A stretch of 10,526 nt of DNA from Firmicutes bacterium UBA2595. Its GTDB lineage: Bacteria > Bacillota > Thermincolia > Thermincolales > UBA2595. The position numbers and the translations under genes were made by a program. This document shows, one piece after another, positions 1 through 7,199 of the stretch. The notes below the pieces were generated by a model. That model saw only the letters and a list, made by a program, of their open reading frames with translations. It ran no database searches and was not told the DNA's origin. Location: positions 29,779 through 40,304 of the forward strand of contig DDKP01000027.1 of NCBI GenBank assembly GCA_002339745.1, given 5' to 3'. Each line of letters begins with the position of its first letter. The stretch's first letter is position 1.

Positions 1-219
1 CCCTCCCTGCTGACCGCCGCCCTGCTGGTCATTCTGTTGCCCGGTGGACTCAAACTCGCCGCCGCCGGCGGCAAACCCGCAAGCCACTCTGGACACCGGG
101 ATAATTACACTGCCGTCAGGCGTTTCTACCGGGTCTCCAACGATTGTATTTACATCAACCATTTCCTTTATGCTTTCCATTGCGGTTTTCATCAGACCTT
201 CTATTGGGTGATCGGCCAT
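1..219 (-). CDS. gerW: GerW/YtfJ family sporulation protein (partial, runs off left edge)
   Basis: Only the first 73 codons are inside the window and the C-terminus lies beyond base 1. The visible protein opens MADHPIEGLMKTAMESIKEM, then has VDVNTIVGDPVETPDGSVII, PVSRVACGFAAGGGEFES and a Gln/Gly-rich stretch (QQGGGQQGG). This N-terminal layout, with a PVS.V..GFA.GGGEF core followed by a Gly-rich segment, is characteristic of the GerW (YtfJ) family, made in the forespore of Bacillus and Clostridia and linked to normal spore germination. The ATG at 219-217 is preceded by a strong AGGAGGAGG ribosome binding site. It lies 23 nt after the DUF2953 gene, the same pairing as ytfI-ytfJ in Bacillus subtilis, so the two are probably co-transcribed from the sigma-F-like promoter at 931-960. 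The family call is firm; the biochemical role of the family is not settled. Confidence 0.9.
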   Translation of the reverse strand, partial: MADHPIEGLMKTAMESIKEMVDVNTIVGDPVETPDGSVIIPVSRVACGFAAGGGEFESTGQQNDQQGGGQQGG

Positions 220-242
220 GTGTTTTCCTCCTCCTGGGGTAG

Positions 243-896
243 TTATGTTTTTAAACTGAGTTTTACAAAATTTAGTCCCGCAATTATAATATGACCGATT
301 CGTACATCAAATATGCAGTGGAAGTCAAGTCTGAAGCATGTGCATTCAAAACAGGGTTTAACCGCCAGCCTGGGACTGTGTAACATAGCTCCCACACGGC
401 TCCGGAATGCACTGAAAAAATACCCTTTAAGCCCCCATAACATTCCCGCTGCCAAACCGGTATCAGCAGGGTCGCCCAGTCCTACTTCGGTAGTCCAGGC
501 AAATTGATGGCACCTGACATACCTCAAAAACTTCTTGAATATCCGCTGATAACGCTGCATGCGTCTTATTCCCTGCTGCATATATGCGGGAAGATTCGCC
601 AGTACATCGGTTATCACCGGTATTTTTACTGTCAGGCCCTTGTCCTCAACAGGATGTGTGGCCACCCACTGAGTACCCGTCTCCATTTTAAGAACAGGTT
701 CCAGGAAATAACGGTCCAATTCCATGACCGGTACTTTGGTTTGATACCTGAACAGGCCGTTAAAGGCCGCCATTTCCACCGTGAGGTTATCATCAGGACC
801 TTTCCTCCTGTACTCCACTTCGAAACGAATTCTCAGGAACATAGATAAAACAAAGAAGATTATTAAAACCAGAAAGAAAATGCCGATTCCGACCAT
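243..896 (-). CDS. ytfI: DUF2953 (YtfI-type) sporulation-associated membrane protein
   Basis: A protein of about 217 residues with one N-terminal membrane segment (roughly residues 2-22, MVGIGIFFLVLIIFFVLSMF), then a basic junction and a soluble domain without a catalytic motif I recognise. The C-terminal pattern ending CIFDVRIGHIIIAGLNFVKL, and the position directly before gerW/ytfJ, match the DUF2953 family. I chose the ATG at 896-894: it follows AAGGTGAT, a good anti-16S match, with 4 nt between. The frame also has a GTG at 905-903 (220 residues), but that GTG is part of the ribosome binding site and its own upstream AAAGG is 13 nt away. A sigma-F-like promoter lies at 931-960. It probably acts in the forespore, but no molecular function can be read from the sequence. 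The pairing with gerW is known in Bacillus; a joint role is inference. Confidence 0.85.
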   Translation of the reverse strand: MVGIGIFFLVLIIFFVLSMFLRIRFEVEYRRKGPDDNLTVEMAAFNGLFRYQTKVPVMELDRYFLEPVLKMETGTQWVATHPVEDKGLTVKIPVITDVLANLPAYMQQGIRRMQRYQRIFKKFLRYVRCHQFAWTTEVGLGDPADTGLAAGMLWGLKGYFFSAFRSRVGAMLHSPRLAVKPCFECTCFRLDFHCIFDVRIGHIIIAGLNFVKLSLKT

Positions 897-930
897 CCAG
901 ATCACCTTGATAGTTTTGCCTTTAATTTAT

Positions 931-960
931 TATTTTTGCTGGCCGGCGGCTAACCTATGC
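931..960 (-). promoter_or_regulatory. Putative forespore sigma-F promoter for the DUF2953-gerW unit
   Basis: Reading the minus strand, GCATA (960-956) is followed by exactly 15 nt and then AGCAAAAATA (940-931). The sigma-F consensus as I recall it is GYATA-N15-GGNNANANTR, so the -35 matches fully and the -10 has one mismatch (A for the first G). The expected start near 925 gives a leader of about 30 nt and keeps the AAGGTGAT ribosome binding site at 908-901. Sigma-G recognises related elements and cannot be excluded. The neighbouring genes are forespore-type sporulation genes, which supports the call. Confidence 0.6.
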
Positions 961-1003
961 AATTGATTGAAAAAAGCCCTTTATGAGACACTCCCCTCCC
1001 GCA

Positions 1004-1399
1004 CTAGTAGTTCAACTTACATCTTTGATGTTCTTTTAACATACACCTGTCCATGATAACCTCTATTCCGGCGCTGCGGGCAATTTCGGCCGCTTCTTCG
1101 TTAACTATACCTTCCTGCATCCAGATAATCTTTACCCCCTGTCTGGCTACCGCTTGCTCCACAATAGGCAATACGTCTTCCGGCCGGCGAAAGATGTCCA
1201 CAACGTCAATCTCAATCTCTGCCGGGACAGAGTGCAGGTCAGGATAAGACTTCTCACCGAGAACTTCGTTTACCATGGGGTTAACCGGTACTATCCTGTA
1301 CCCGCATTCCTGGAGATACTTGGCTACCCGGAAGCTGGGTTTCTCTGGTTTGTCAGAGAGCCCAACCACGGCAATGGTTTTAATGGCATCAAAATCCAT
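1004..1399 (-). CDS. CoA-binding domain protein (YccU-like Rossmann fold)
   Basis: A 131-residue single-domain protein. The N-terminus TIAVVGLSDKPEKPSFRVAK, followed by YLQECGYRIVPVNP, is the classic start of the CoA_binding_2 family (a succinyl-CoA-synthetase-type nucleotide/CoA-binding Rossmann fold). The downstream blocks DVVDIFRRPEDVLPIVEQA, KIIWMQEGIVNEEAAEIA and VIMDRCMLKEH also fit the family, and the length is normal. The frame is open up to 1522, but that stretch overlaps scpB. I chose ATG 1399-1397 because AAGGA lies 7 nt upstream, whereas an in-frame ATG at 1423-1421 has no ribosome binding site. The gene begins 4 nt after the scpB stop and its ribosome binding site contains that stop, so it is probably translationally coupled. 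No catalytic residues are evident. CoA binding is known for the family; a cellular role here is not. Confidence 0.88.
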   Translation of the reverse strand: MDFDAIKTIAVVGLSDKPEKPSFRVAKYLQECGYRIVPVNPMVNEVLGEKSYPDLHSVPAEIEIDVVDIFRRPEDVLPIVEQAVARQGVKIIWMQEGIVNEEAAEIARSAGIEVIMDRCMLKEHQRCKLNY

Positions 1400-1403
1400 T
1401 TTA

Positions 1404-2039
1404 TCATCCTTCCCCTTGTTCATTTTGCATACTGAATCCGGCAGGAGACCCGCTTTCCGGGGCGATGCAGGGCTCCTCACTGCCAGACGCCGTTTCGTCA
1501 CTGCTTCCATGACTGTGGACAAACTCTTCCGGGTCGGGCAGTTCCGACAGGTCCTTCAGGCCAAAATATCGCAAAAAACCGGGAGTTGTTCCAAACAACA
1601 TCGGGCGTCCGGGCCCTTCCTTTCTGCCCACCTCTTTCACAAGGTTCTTCTCAATCAGGGTCCCCAGGGAGCTGTCAACCTTTACACCCCGGATAGCCTC
1701 TATTTCCGCCCTGGTTATCGGCTGCTTGTATGCTATAATAGCCAGTGTCTCGAGTGCGGCTTTGGACAGTCCGTAACTGCTCTGGGGCTTATAGAGTTTT
1801 TCGATATAGGAAGCATATTCGGGCCTTGTGTACATCTGATACCCGTTGGCCACCAGCTGAATGTTAATCCCACGTCCACCGGTATTGTATTCTGTAACCA
1901 GTTCCTCAAGCAGTATCTTTATATCCTGTTCAGGAAGCTCCATTATCTGCGACAGGGTCTTTAGTGTGAGCGGTTCCTTTGACACAAAAAGAAGGCATTC
2001 AATAATACACTTTGACTCCCTGGGAAACATCATTCCCAT
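1404..2039 (-). CDS. scpB: Segregation and condensation protein B
   Basis: ScpB is a dimeric winged-helix kleisin-partner subunit that works with ScpA and SMC in chromosome condensation and segregation. The 211-residue product has the family N-terminus (SKCIIECLLFVSKEPLTLKT), a first winged-helix region to about residue 75, and the strongly conserved second block SKAALETLAIIAYKQPITRA with EIEAIRGVKVDSSLGTLIEK at about residues 93-132. GPGRPMLFGTTPGFLRYFGL follows near 143-162. From about residue 170 the tail is acidic and Ser/Gly-rich, probably disordered, as is common in this family. ATG 2039-2037 is preceded by GAAGGAG with 8 nt spacing. That site overlaps the scpA stop codon, and the gap between the genes is 13 nt, so translation is probably coupled and gives balanced ScpA/ScpB amounts. 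Confidence 0.96.
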   Translation of the reverse strand: MGMMFPRESKCIIECLLFVSKEPLTLKTLSQIMELPEQDIKILLEELVTEYNTGGRGINIQLVANGYQMYTRPEYASYIEKLYKPQSSYGLSKAALETLAIIAYKQPITRAEIEAIRGVKVDSSLGTLIEKNLVKEVGRKEGPGRPMLFGTTPGFLRYFGLKDLSELPDPEEFVHSHGSSDETASGSEEPCIAPESGSPAGFSMQNEQGEG

Positions 2040-2052
2040 GAATTACACTCCT

Positions 2053-2802
2053 TCAAGCTTCAGCTGTTTCTTTCTCCCTGCTGTAAACCATGATATCGTC
2101 AAATGCCCTGGACTGGTAAGCTTTTATCCTGCCAACCCTGATCAATTCAAGAAGGGCCAGGAATGTAACAATGATTTCCACTCTGGAGGTGCCCGGGCGG
2201 AACAGGTCTTTAAAGGCTATCCCGCGGCTCTGAAAAAAGAGCCGCCGCATAATTTCCTTCATCTTATCTTTAACAGTTACTTCGTCCCTGGAGATTTCAC
2301 CTGCCAGGTCGCGTTCAGCCACCCGGTCCAATACTTCCTGTAAAGCGGCCAGCAGGTTCTCCATGGTTATTCCCTCCAGAGGATTTTCTTCACTGAACAG
2401 GTGCAGAAACATCTCGTCTTCGTTAGGCCTTGTATAAACCCTGTTCATGAAGGTTTCCCTCTCTTGCAGGCAATCAGCTATAGCTTTAAACTTTTTGTAT
2501 TCTAAAAGCCGCTCTACTAGTTCATCCCTCGGGTCGTAGTCCTCCTCCGGGGATTCCTCGTCCAGGGCAGTGGGCCTGGGAAGCAGCATCCTGGCTTTTA
2601 TGGCCAAAAGCTGGGCAGCCATCACCAGGAATTCGCTGGCTATTTCCAGGTCAAGCATCTGCATAACTGAAATGTATTCCAGGTACTGCTCGGTGATTTC
2701 GGCAATGGGAATGTCATATATATCGACCTCGTTTTTTTCGATCAAGTGAAACAACAGGTCGAAAGGCCCTTCAAAAACCTCAATTTTAATCTGGTAAGCC
2801 AA
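2053..2802 (-). CDS. scpA: Segregation and condensation protein A (kleisin)
   Basis: ScpA is the kleisin that bridges the SMC dimer and recruits ScpB. The 249-residue product carries the hallmark N-terminus IEVFEGPFDLLFHLIEKNEV then DIYDIPIAEITEQYLEYI (SMC neck-binding helices). A helical segment ASEFLVMAAQLLAIKARMLL follows, then an acidic linker EEDYDPRDELVERLLEYKKF near residues 86-105, and a C-terminal winged helix containing VEIIVTFLALLELIRVGRIK. Length is normal for the family. The start is TTG 2802-2800: AAGGAG precedes it by 9 nt and no in-frame ATG lies nearby. The ribosome binding site overlaps the TAA stop of trpS (TAAGGAG), with a 13 nt gap. The TTG start may moderate output. Its order before scpB is the standard arrangement. 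Confidence 0.96.
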   Translation of the reverse strand: MAYQIKIEVFEGPFDLLFHLIEKNEVDIYDIPIAEITEQYLEYISVMQMLDLEIASEFLVMAAQLLAIKARMLLPRPTALDEESPEEDYDPRDELVERLLEYKKFKAIADCLQERETFMNRVYTRPNEDEMFLHLFSEENPLEGITMENLLAALQEVLDRVAERDLAGEISRDEVTVKDKMKEIMRRLFFQSRGIAFKDLFRPGTSRVEIIVTFLALLELIRVGRIKAYQSRAFDDIMVYSREKETAEA

Positions 2803-2815
2803 ATGGCCCCACTCC

Positions 2816-3805
2816 TTATGCCATCTTCATCGCTGTCCTTACTTCCTCCATTACCGCCGAAGCTCTCTGGCGGGCCTTTTGGGCTCCCTCGGCCAGCAGC
2901 TCATCTATATACCGCGGGTTCTGTTCCAGTTCTGCACGTTTTTCTCTCATCGGCAGCAGGAAACGGTCCAGTTTCCCGGCCAGAACCTTCTTGCAGGCTA
3001 CACAGCCAATTCTGCCGGCCCTGCAATTTTCTTGGATTTCGTTAAGATCTTCATTGCTGTAAATGGTATGGTAGGTGTGTACTGTGCAGACTTCCGGGTG
3101 ACCGGGGTCTGTTTTGTGAATCCTGGCCGGATCCGTGATCATCCCCCGGACCTGGGTCATTATTTCATCGGGCGCGGCAGAAATATTTATCACGTTTCCA
3201 TAGCTCTTGCTCATTTTCCGCCCGTCAATCCCGGGTAAAAAAGATACTTTTCCCAAAATCGGCTGCGGTTCCGGAAAAACGTTCTTATTGAACAGGTAAT
3301 TAAACCTCCTGGCAACTTCCCTGGTTAATTCCAGGTGAGGCAGCTGGTCTTCTCCGACAGGGACGGCTGTGGCTTTATAAACTAGAATATCGGCAGCCTG
3401 CAGCAGGGGGTACCCTAAAAAACCGTATGTGTTAATATCTTTGCCCTGCTCTCCCAACTGCGCAATCTGGTCTTTGTACGTTGGTACCCGTTCCAGCCAT
3501 GAAAGCGGCGTTATCATTGAAAACAGCAAATGCAGTTCAGCATGCTCCTTGACATCTGACTGGACGAAAATCACGCTTTTATCCGAATTAATCCCCACAG
3601 TGAGCCAGTCAATAACCATTTCCCTGGCCTTTTCCCTGATTCCCTCCGGATCCTGGTATTCGGTACTGAGGGCATGCCAGTCGGCGACCATGAAGTAGCA
3701 GTGATACTCGTCCTGAAGTTTTACCCAGTTATCCAGTACGCTCATATGCCCCATGTGGAGTTTCCCCGTCGGCCTCATACCGCTAAGAATAGTACCCTTA
3801 CTCAT
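2816..3805 (-). CDS. trpS: Tryptophanyl-tRNA synthetase with a four-cysteine (Fe-S-type) motif
   Basis: A class I synthetase that charges tRNA-Trp in the cytoplasm. The 329-residue protein starts MSKGTILSGMRPTGKLHMGH, with the HIGH-type signature at 17-20 (HMGH). It has the GYPLLQAADILVYKATAVPV block at 131-150, GEDQLPHLELTREVARRFN at 151-169, and KMSKS at 197-201. The frame is open to 3916, but the extra N-terminus would overlap the protease gene and looks non-native. ATG 3805-3803 is preceded by AAGGAG with 8 nt spacing. A cysteine set at 240, 261, 268 and 271 (C-x20-C-x6-C-x2-C) sits after KMSKS, at about the place where Thermotoga maritima TrpRS carries a [4Fe-4S] cluster near the anticodon-binding region. 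The 76 nt upstream contain no T-box, so expression probably depends on the operon promoter at 7200-7228. Confidence 0.96.
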   Translation of the reverse strand: MSKGTILSGMRPTGKLHMGHMSVLDNWVKLQDEYHCYFMVADWHALSTEYQDPEGIREKAREMVIDWLTVGINSDKSVIFVQSDVKEHAELHLLFSMITPLSWLERVPTYKDQIAQLGEQGKDINTYGFLGYPLLQAADILVYKATAVPVGEDQLPHLELTREVARRFNYLFNKNVFPEPQPILGKVSFLPGIDGRKMSKSYGNVINISAAPDEIMTQVRGMITDPARIHKTDPGHPEVCTVHTYHTIYSNEDLNEIQENCRAGRIGCVACKKVLAGKLDRFLLPMREKRAELEQNPRYIDELLAEGAQKARQRASAVMEEVRTAMKMA

Positions 3806-3881
3806 CTCAACAACTCCTTCTAGACTGCTGAAAACAATACTTGTAAACAAAGAAAATTTAATGCCTTCACGGCAGGTTGAA

Positions 3882-4520
3882 CTACATAAAGGACAGCATT
3901 CTCTGCAGGGGCTCAAACCCCACCAGGCCGGCTATGCCTAACTCAATCAACCGGACAATGGGTATCAGTACCCTGCTGATAATACCAGTAAACATGAGAA
4001 GAAGCAAAATAGCAAAGCCATACTTTTCCAGGAGAAATATTGTGTGGCTGTATTTTCTGGGCAGCAGGCCTGCCAGAATCTTCGAACCGTCCAACGGAGG
4101 GACCGGGATAACATTGAACACTGCCAAAATAACATTTATATGGAATATATAAAGTAGGACCCCGTCGACGAAGTTTTTCTGAATTCCGATAATCTTCCAT
4201 AATAAAACCGCGACAACTGCAATAACCAGGTTAGAACCGGGTCCCGCCAAAGAAACCCATAACATGCCCCTCTGCCTGTCACTGAAGTGCAACGGGTTGA
4301 CAGGGACAGGTTTGGCCCAACCAAATTTGAATATCAGGAGGAATATAGCTCCCAACGGGTCAAGGTGCTTGAGAGGGTTTAATGTCAGCCTCCCTAAGTT
4401 TTTGGCTGTCGGATCACCCAGACGGAACGCCACCAGAGCATGGGCGTATTCATGAAACGTCAAACCTATTAAAAGAGCCGGTACTGTTAAAAGTACACTT
4501 TCAAGATCTACTGAAGGCAC
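3882..4520 (-). CDS. Site-2-protease-family (M50) integral membrane metalloprotease
   Basis: A 212-residue, very hydrophobic protein. HEYAH at residues 23-27 is the zinc-binding HExxH motif inside the first membrane helix. FNVIPVPPLDGSKIL near 135-149 supplies the third zinc-ligand motif (NxxPxxxLDG). Further membrane helices are visible around 56-68, 88-112, 120-140 and 165-200. The compact size, with the FRLGDPTAKNLGRLTLNPLK block and no PDZ domain, fits the YwhC-like branch of peptidase family M50, whose substrates are mostly unknown. The GTG start (4520-4518) has AAAGGAG 8 nt upstream, formed from the last codons of the preceding gene. The gap is only 4 nt, indicating tight coupling. SpoIVFB is a relative, but nothing here, including gene context, identifies this as the sporulation protease. 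Confidence 0.9.
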   Translation of the reverse strand: MPSVDLESVLLTVPALLIGLTFHEYAHALVAFRLGDPTAKNLGRLTLNPLKHLDPLGAIFLLIFKFGWAKPVPVNPLHFSDRQRGMLWVSLAGPGSNLVIAVVAVLLWKIIGIQKNFVDGVLLYIFHINVILAVFNVIPVPPLDGSKILAGLLPRKYSHTIFLLEKYGFAILLLLMFTGIISRVLIPIVRLIELGIAGLVGFEPLQRMLSFM

Positions 4521-4524
4521 ATAA

Positions 4525-7170
4525 CTAACTCCTTTCCAGAACCCCTAGTTTTGCCAGGTATTCCCGGACAAACCGGATCTCCTCATCTCTGGTGGTTACC
4601 TGCCCGTCCAGTTTGGCATCTCTGGCAGCATCCAGGGCTTCCTTGAAATAGGACCCCGGCCTGCATCCCAGTTTCTTAATATCTTCTCCATTTATAAACA
4701 ATTTATTGTGCCTGGACCTGGCCAGGTAGTTTTTCGTCCGCTCCCTGACTACGTCATTAGGAGCGCTGGCCATAATAAATACATAACCCTCGTTAGAAAT
4801 CCCTCTTAGCGCCGCGGCAATCTCACTGATACGCATCGGCCGGGAACTGGACAAGGTTTCCATCACTTCCGGGCAGCGGCACAGGATTTCATTTAATATC
4901 CTCTTCTCTTCCTTGGTAAGTCTCAGCCTTTCATCAATCTGGGCTACCCGGCACCCTGTCTTCCTGACCAGGATACCTAGGTACACAGCCCAAGAATTTA
5001 TCTTGTCCAGATGGATGTTCCTCATGAAATCCATAGCAGCAGGCAGCTTTCGCAGGATCTCTACCGTTTCCTTTTCCAGATTGGCCTCCGGCAGAATGAA
5101 AGGCCAAATATTAAGTTCTTGCATCCTTAAAATAGCTTCAACCGGAGAAGCCTCACCAAGTATGTGTTTTAATTCCTCTCTGACCCTGTCAGCCGATAAT
5201 TTGGCCAGCATTTTTGATTTGATTGCATTTTGGGCCAGGGAAAGGGTTTGGCTCTCTATTTTAAAACTATACCGCTGTTCAAACCGGACGGCCCTAAGGA
5301 TCCTTGTGGGGTCCTCCACAAAACTAAGATTATACAGAACTCTGATAATTCCTTCTTCCAGGTCCCGCCGTCCTCCAAAATAATCCACCAGTTCCCCGAA
5401 GTTTTTTTCACTCAGCGTAATGGCCATGGCATTGATGGTAAAATCACGCCGGTAGAGGTCCTGTTTTAGTGAAGATACTTCGACCTTGGGAAGCGCGGCA
5501 GGATATTCATAATACTCGGTTCTGGCGGTGGCCACATCTATCCTGAAATTGTCTGGAAGGATAACCACTGCTGTGCCGAATTTCTCATGGATTCTTACTC
5601 TGCCGCAGAGAAATTCAGCCAGGACACGGGCAAAAGCTAAACCGTCTCCCTCCACCACCAGGTCAATGTCCAGGTTTTCCACTCCCAGAATAAGGTCCCT
5701 GACAAAACCGCCAACGACAAACGCAGAAAAACTCTCCCTATCAGCCAGGTAGCTGATTTGGCCCAACAGGTCCCTGATATTAGCCGGAAGGTTCTTCACC
5801 ATCAGCTCGGTAACATTATCATGATCATGGCCCTTTCCGGCCGGCTGAGCCGTGGTATAAACGCGCTCGTATCGTTCGGGATAATTTTCTCCATGCAGCT
5901 TCCTCAGCACATCCGTCCGGGATACTATGCCCACTATTTTGCCCCCGTCTATCACGGGCAGCCTGCCAATATTATGGTTGATCATCAAGTGCTGGATTTC
6001 CGGCAGCGGTGTCTCCCTGGAGACCGTAATAACTCTGCAAGACATAAAACCCTTTACGGGCGCGTGGCCAAGGCCGTGATGACGGGCCTTCTCAATGTCT
6101 CTCCGGGAAATGATGCCCACCATTTTTTCCCCGTCCACCACCGGAAGACCGGTGTGGCCATATCGGAGCAGGATTTTTCCTGCTTCTTCTATGATGGTGT
6201 CCATGGGTACAGTCTTGACGGGAGTCGACATGATATTTTCGGCTACAACCTCATGGCGGACATTCTCCTTCAGTAATTCTTTAACCCTCGTAATAATATC
6301 GTCCAGATTTTCTTCCCTGACGGTGGCCGATGCGGCCATTGAGTGACCTCCTCCGTTAAAGAAGGCCAGGATTTTTGACACGTCCACCGCATCGTCCTTG
6401 CTCCGGCCCACCAGGTGGACCCTGTCGTCCATTTTTACCGCAGCTATAGCCGCTTCTATATTGGCCACATCTATAAGCTTGTGGACCAGTAGAGAAAGCC
6501 CGCCTATGTAGTCTTCGGTTTCCCCCCTGGCCAACAGGACTTTGACCCCATTTACAACATGTGTTTCTGAGGAGACAATGAGCATGTTCAGCAGGGTTTT
6601 CTGCTGCTCTGACAGCGGCCTGTCAATAAAATCTGCAACCACAGAGAGTTTGGCGCCCCTGGACAGCAGGTAAGCGGCTGCCTCCACGTCCCTGGGAGTG
6701 GTGGTAGGGAATGTCAAACTCCCGGTATCCTCGTAAATACCCATGGCAAAAACGGTGGCTTCAAATGAATTTATTGGGATACCGCGATCCTTCATCAATT
6801 CTACCATGAGCGTTGTGGTGGCGCCGACCTGTTCAATTACTTCGTAATTGCCTCTGATGTCGTCTGCCACCCTGCGATGGTGGTCAAATATATGTATTTC
6901 GAGGCCGGGATTCTCCAGCACGTCCCGGGCCTCGCCAATCCGGCTGGGAGTTTTCGTGTCAACCAAAATAAGCCGGGTAACCTCCTTCAGGGGAAGGTCC
7001 TTTGCCAGCCTAAACGTAAAAGCGTCTTTATGCAGGGCCATAAATTCCCTGACGTTTCTGTGCAGTTTGCCCGCGTAAACAAGTTCGGCATCAGGATAGA
7101 TCTTTTTGGCAGCTATCATTGAAGCCAACCCATCCAGGTCTGTATTGTTGTGGCTGACAATAATATCCAT
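4525..7170 (-). CDS. DHH/DHHA1-CBS-CBS-tRNA nucleotidyltransferase fusion (A- or CCA-adding enzyme)
   Basis: An 881-residue multidomain protein. Residues 1-300 are a DHH-family phosphoesterase: NNTDLDG (8-14), DTKTP (71-75), FDHHRR (95-100) and YEDTG (146-150) supply the metal ligands, and FNGGGHS (271-277) is the DHHA1 motif. Two CBS domains follow (about 310-365 and 372-428), normally adenosyl-ligand sensors. Residues 480-881 form a class II tRNA nucleotidyltransferase: GGFVRD (487-492), catalytic DID (501-503), RRDFTINAMA (574-583) and the base-recognising EDxxR at 619-623. The flexible-loop region (ATARTEYYEYPAALPKVE, 547-564) is present, which argues against a CC-only enzyme. Similar fusions occur in Aquifex, cyanobacteria and Clostridia, often as the A-adding partner of a split CCA system. 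ATG 7170-7168 follows GGGGGAG. It appears to be the first gene of the operon and is followed 4 nt later by the protease gene. Whether it adds A alone or CCA cannot be decided here. Confidence 0.93.
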   Translation of the reverse strand: MDIIVSHNNTDLDGLASMIAAKKIYPDAELVYAGKLHRNVREFMALHKDAFTFRLAKDLPLKEVTRLILVDTKTPSRIGEARDVLENPGLEIHIFDHHRRVADDIRGNYEVIEQVGATTTLMVELMKDRGIPINSFEATVFAMGIYEDTGSLTFPTTTPRDVEAAAYLLSRGAKLSVVADFIDRPLSEQQKTLLNMLIVSSETHVVNGVKVLLARGETEDYIGGLSLLVHKLIDVANIEAAIAAVKMDDRVHLVGRSKDDAVDVSKILAFFNGGGHSMAASATVREENLDDIITRVKELLKENVRHEVVAENIMSTPVKTVPMDTIIEEAGKILLRYGHTGLPVVDGEKMVGIISRRDIEKARHHGLGHAPVKGFMSCRVITVSRETPLPEIQHLMINHNIGRLPVIDGGKIVGIVSRTDVLRKLHGENYPERYERVYTTAQPAGKGHDHDNVTELMVKNLPANIRDLLGQISYLADRESFSAFVVGGFVRDLILGVENLDIDLVVEGDGLAFARVLAEFLCGRVRIHEKFGTAVVILPDNFRIDVATARTEYYEYPAALPKVEVSSLKQDLYRRDFTINAMAITLSEKNFGELVDYFGGRRDLEEGIIRVLYNLSFVEDPTRILRAVRFEQRYSFKIESQTLSLAQNAIKSKMLAKLSADRVREELKHILGEASPVEAILRMQELNIWPFILPEANLEKETVEILRKLPAAMDFMRNIHLDKINSWAVYLGILVRKTGCRVAQIDERLRLTKEEKRILNEILCRCPEVMETLSSSRPMRISEIAAALRGISNEGYVFIMASAPNDVVRERTKNYLARSRHNKLFINGEDIKKLGCRPGSYFKEALDAARDAKLDGQVTTRDEEIRFVREYLAKLGVLERS

Positions 7171-7199
7171 ACCGCTCCCCCTTGAACTGTTACCGCCAT

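Noticed and set aside
961..1003. Terminator after the CoA-binding gene suggested by a T6 run on the minus strand (GGGCTTTTTTC).
   Set aside because: No stable hairpin precedes the T run; only 3-4 bp stems can be drawn.
1400..1522. Extension of the CoA-binding protein by 41 residues to 1522.
   Set aside because: The extension lies inside scpB in another frame, has no family similarity, and a well-placed ribosome binding site precedes the ATG at 1399.
1275..1964. Long plus-strand open frames opposite scpB, and similar ones opposite the nucleotidyltransferase and lysA genes.
   Set aside because: They are antisense to strongly conserved genes, lack ribosome binding sites, and their peptides show no family features and unusual composition.
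3806..3881. T-box leader or independent promoter before trpS.
   Set aside because: The gap is only 76 nt, has no T-box core motif, only a 4 bp TGCC/GGCA hairpin, and no hexamer pair with correct spacing.
3806..3916. N-terminal extension of TrpRS by 37 residues to an upstream ATG at 3916.
   Set aside because: It would overlap the protease gene, is unlike TrpRS N-termini and lacks a ribosome binding site. The ATG at 3805 has a good one and gives the normal start.
4525..7170. Reading the fusion as two or more separate genes.
   Set aside because: The frame is open throughout, and the CBS-to-nucleotidyltransferase linker (about 430-465) has no stop codon or evident internal start signal. The same fusion is known elsewhere.
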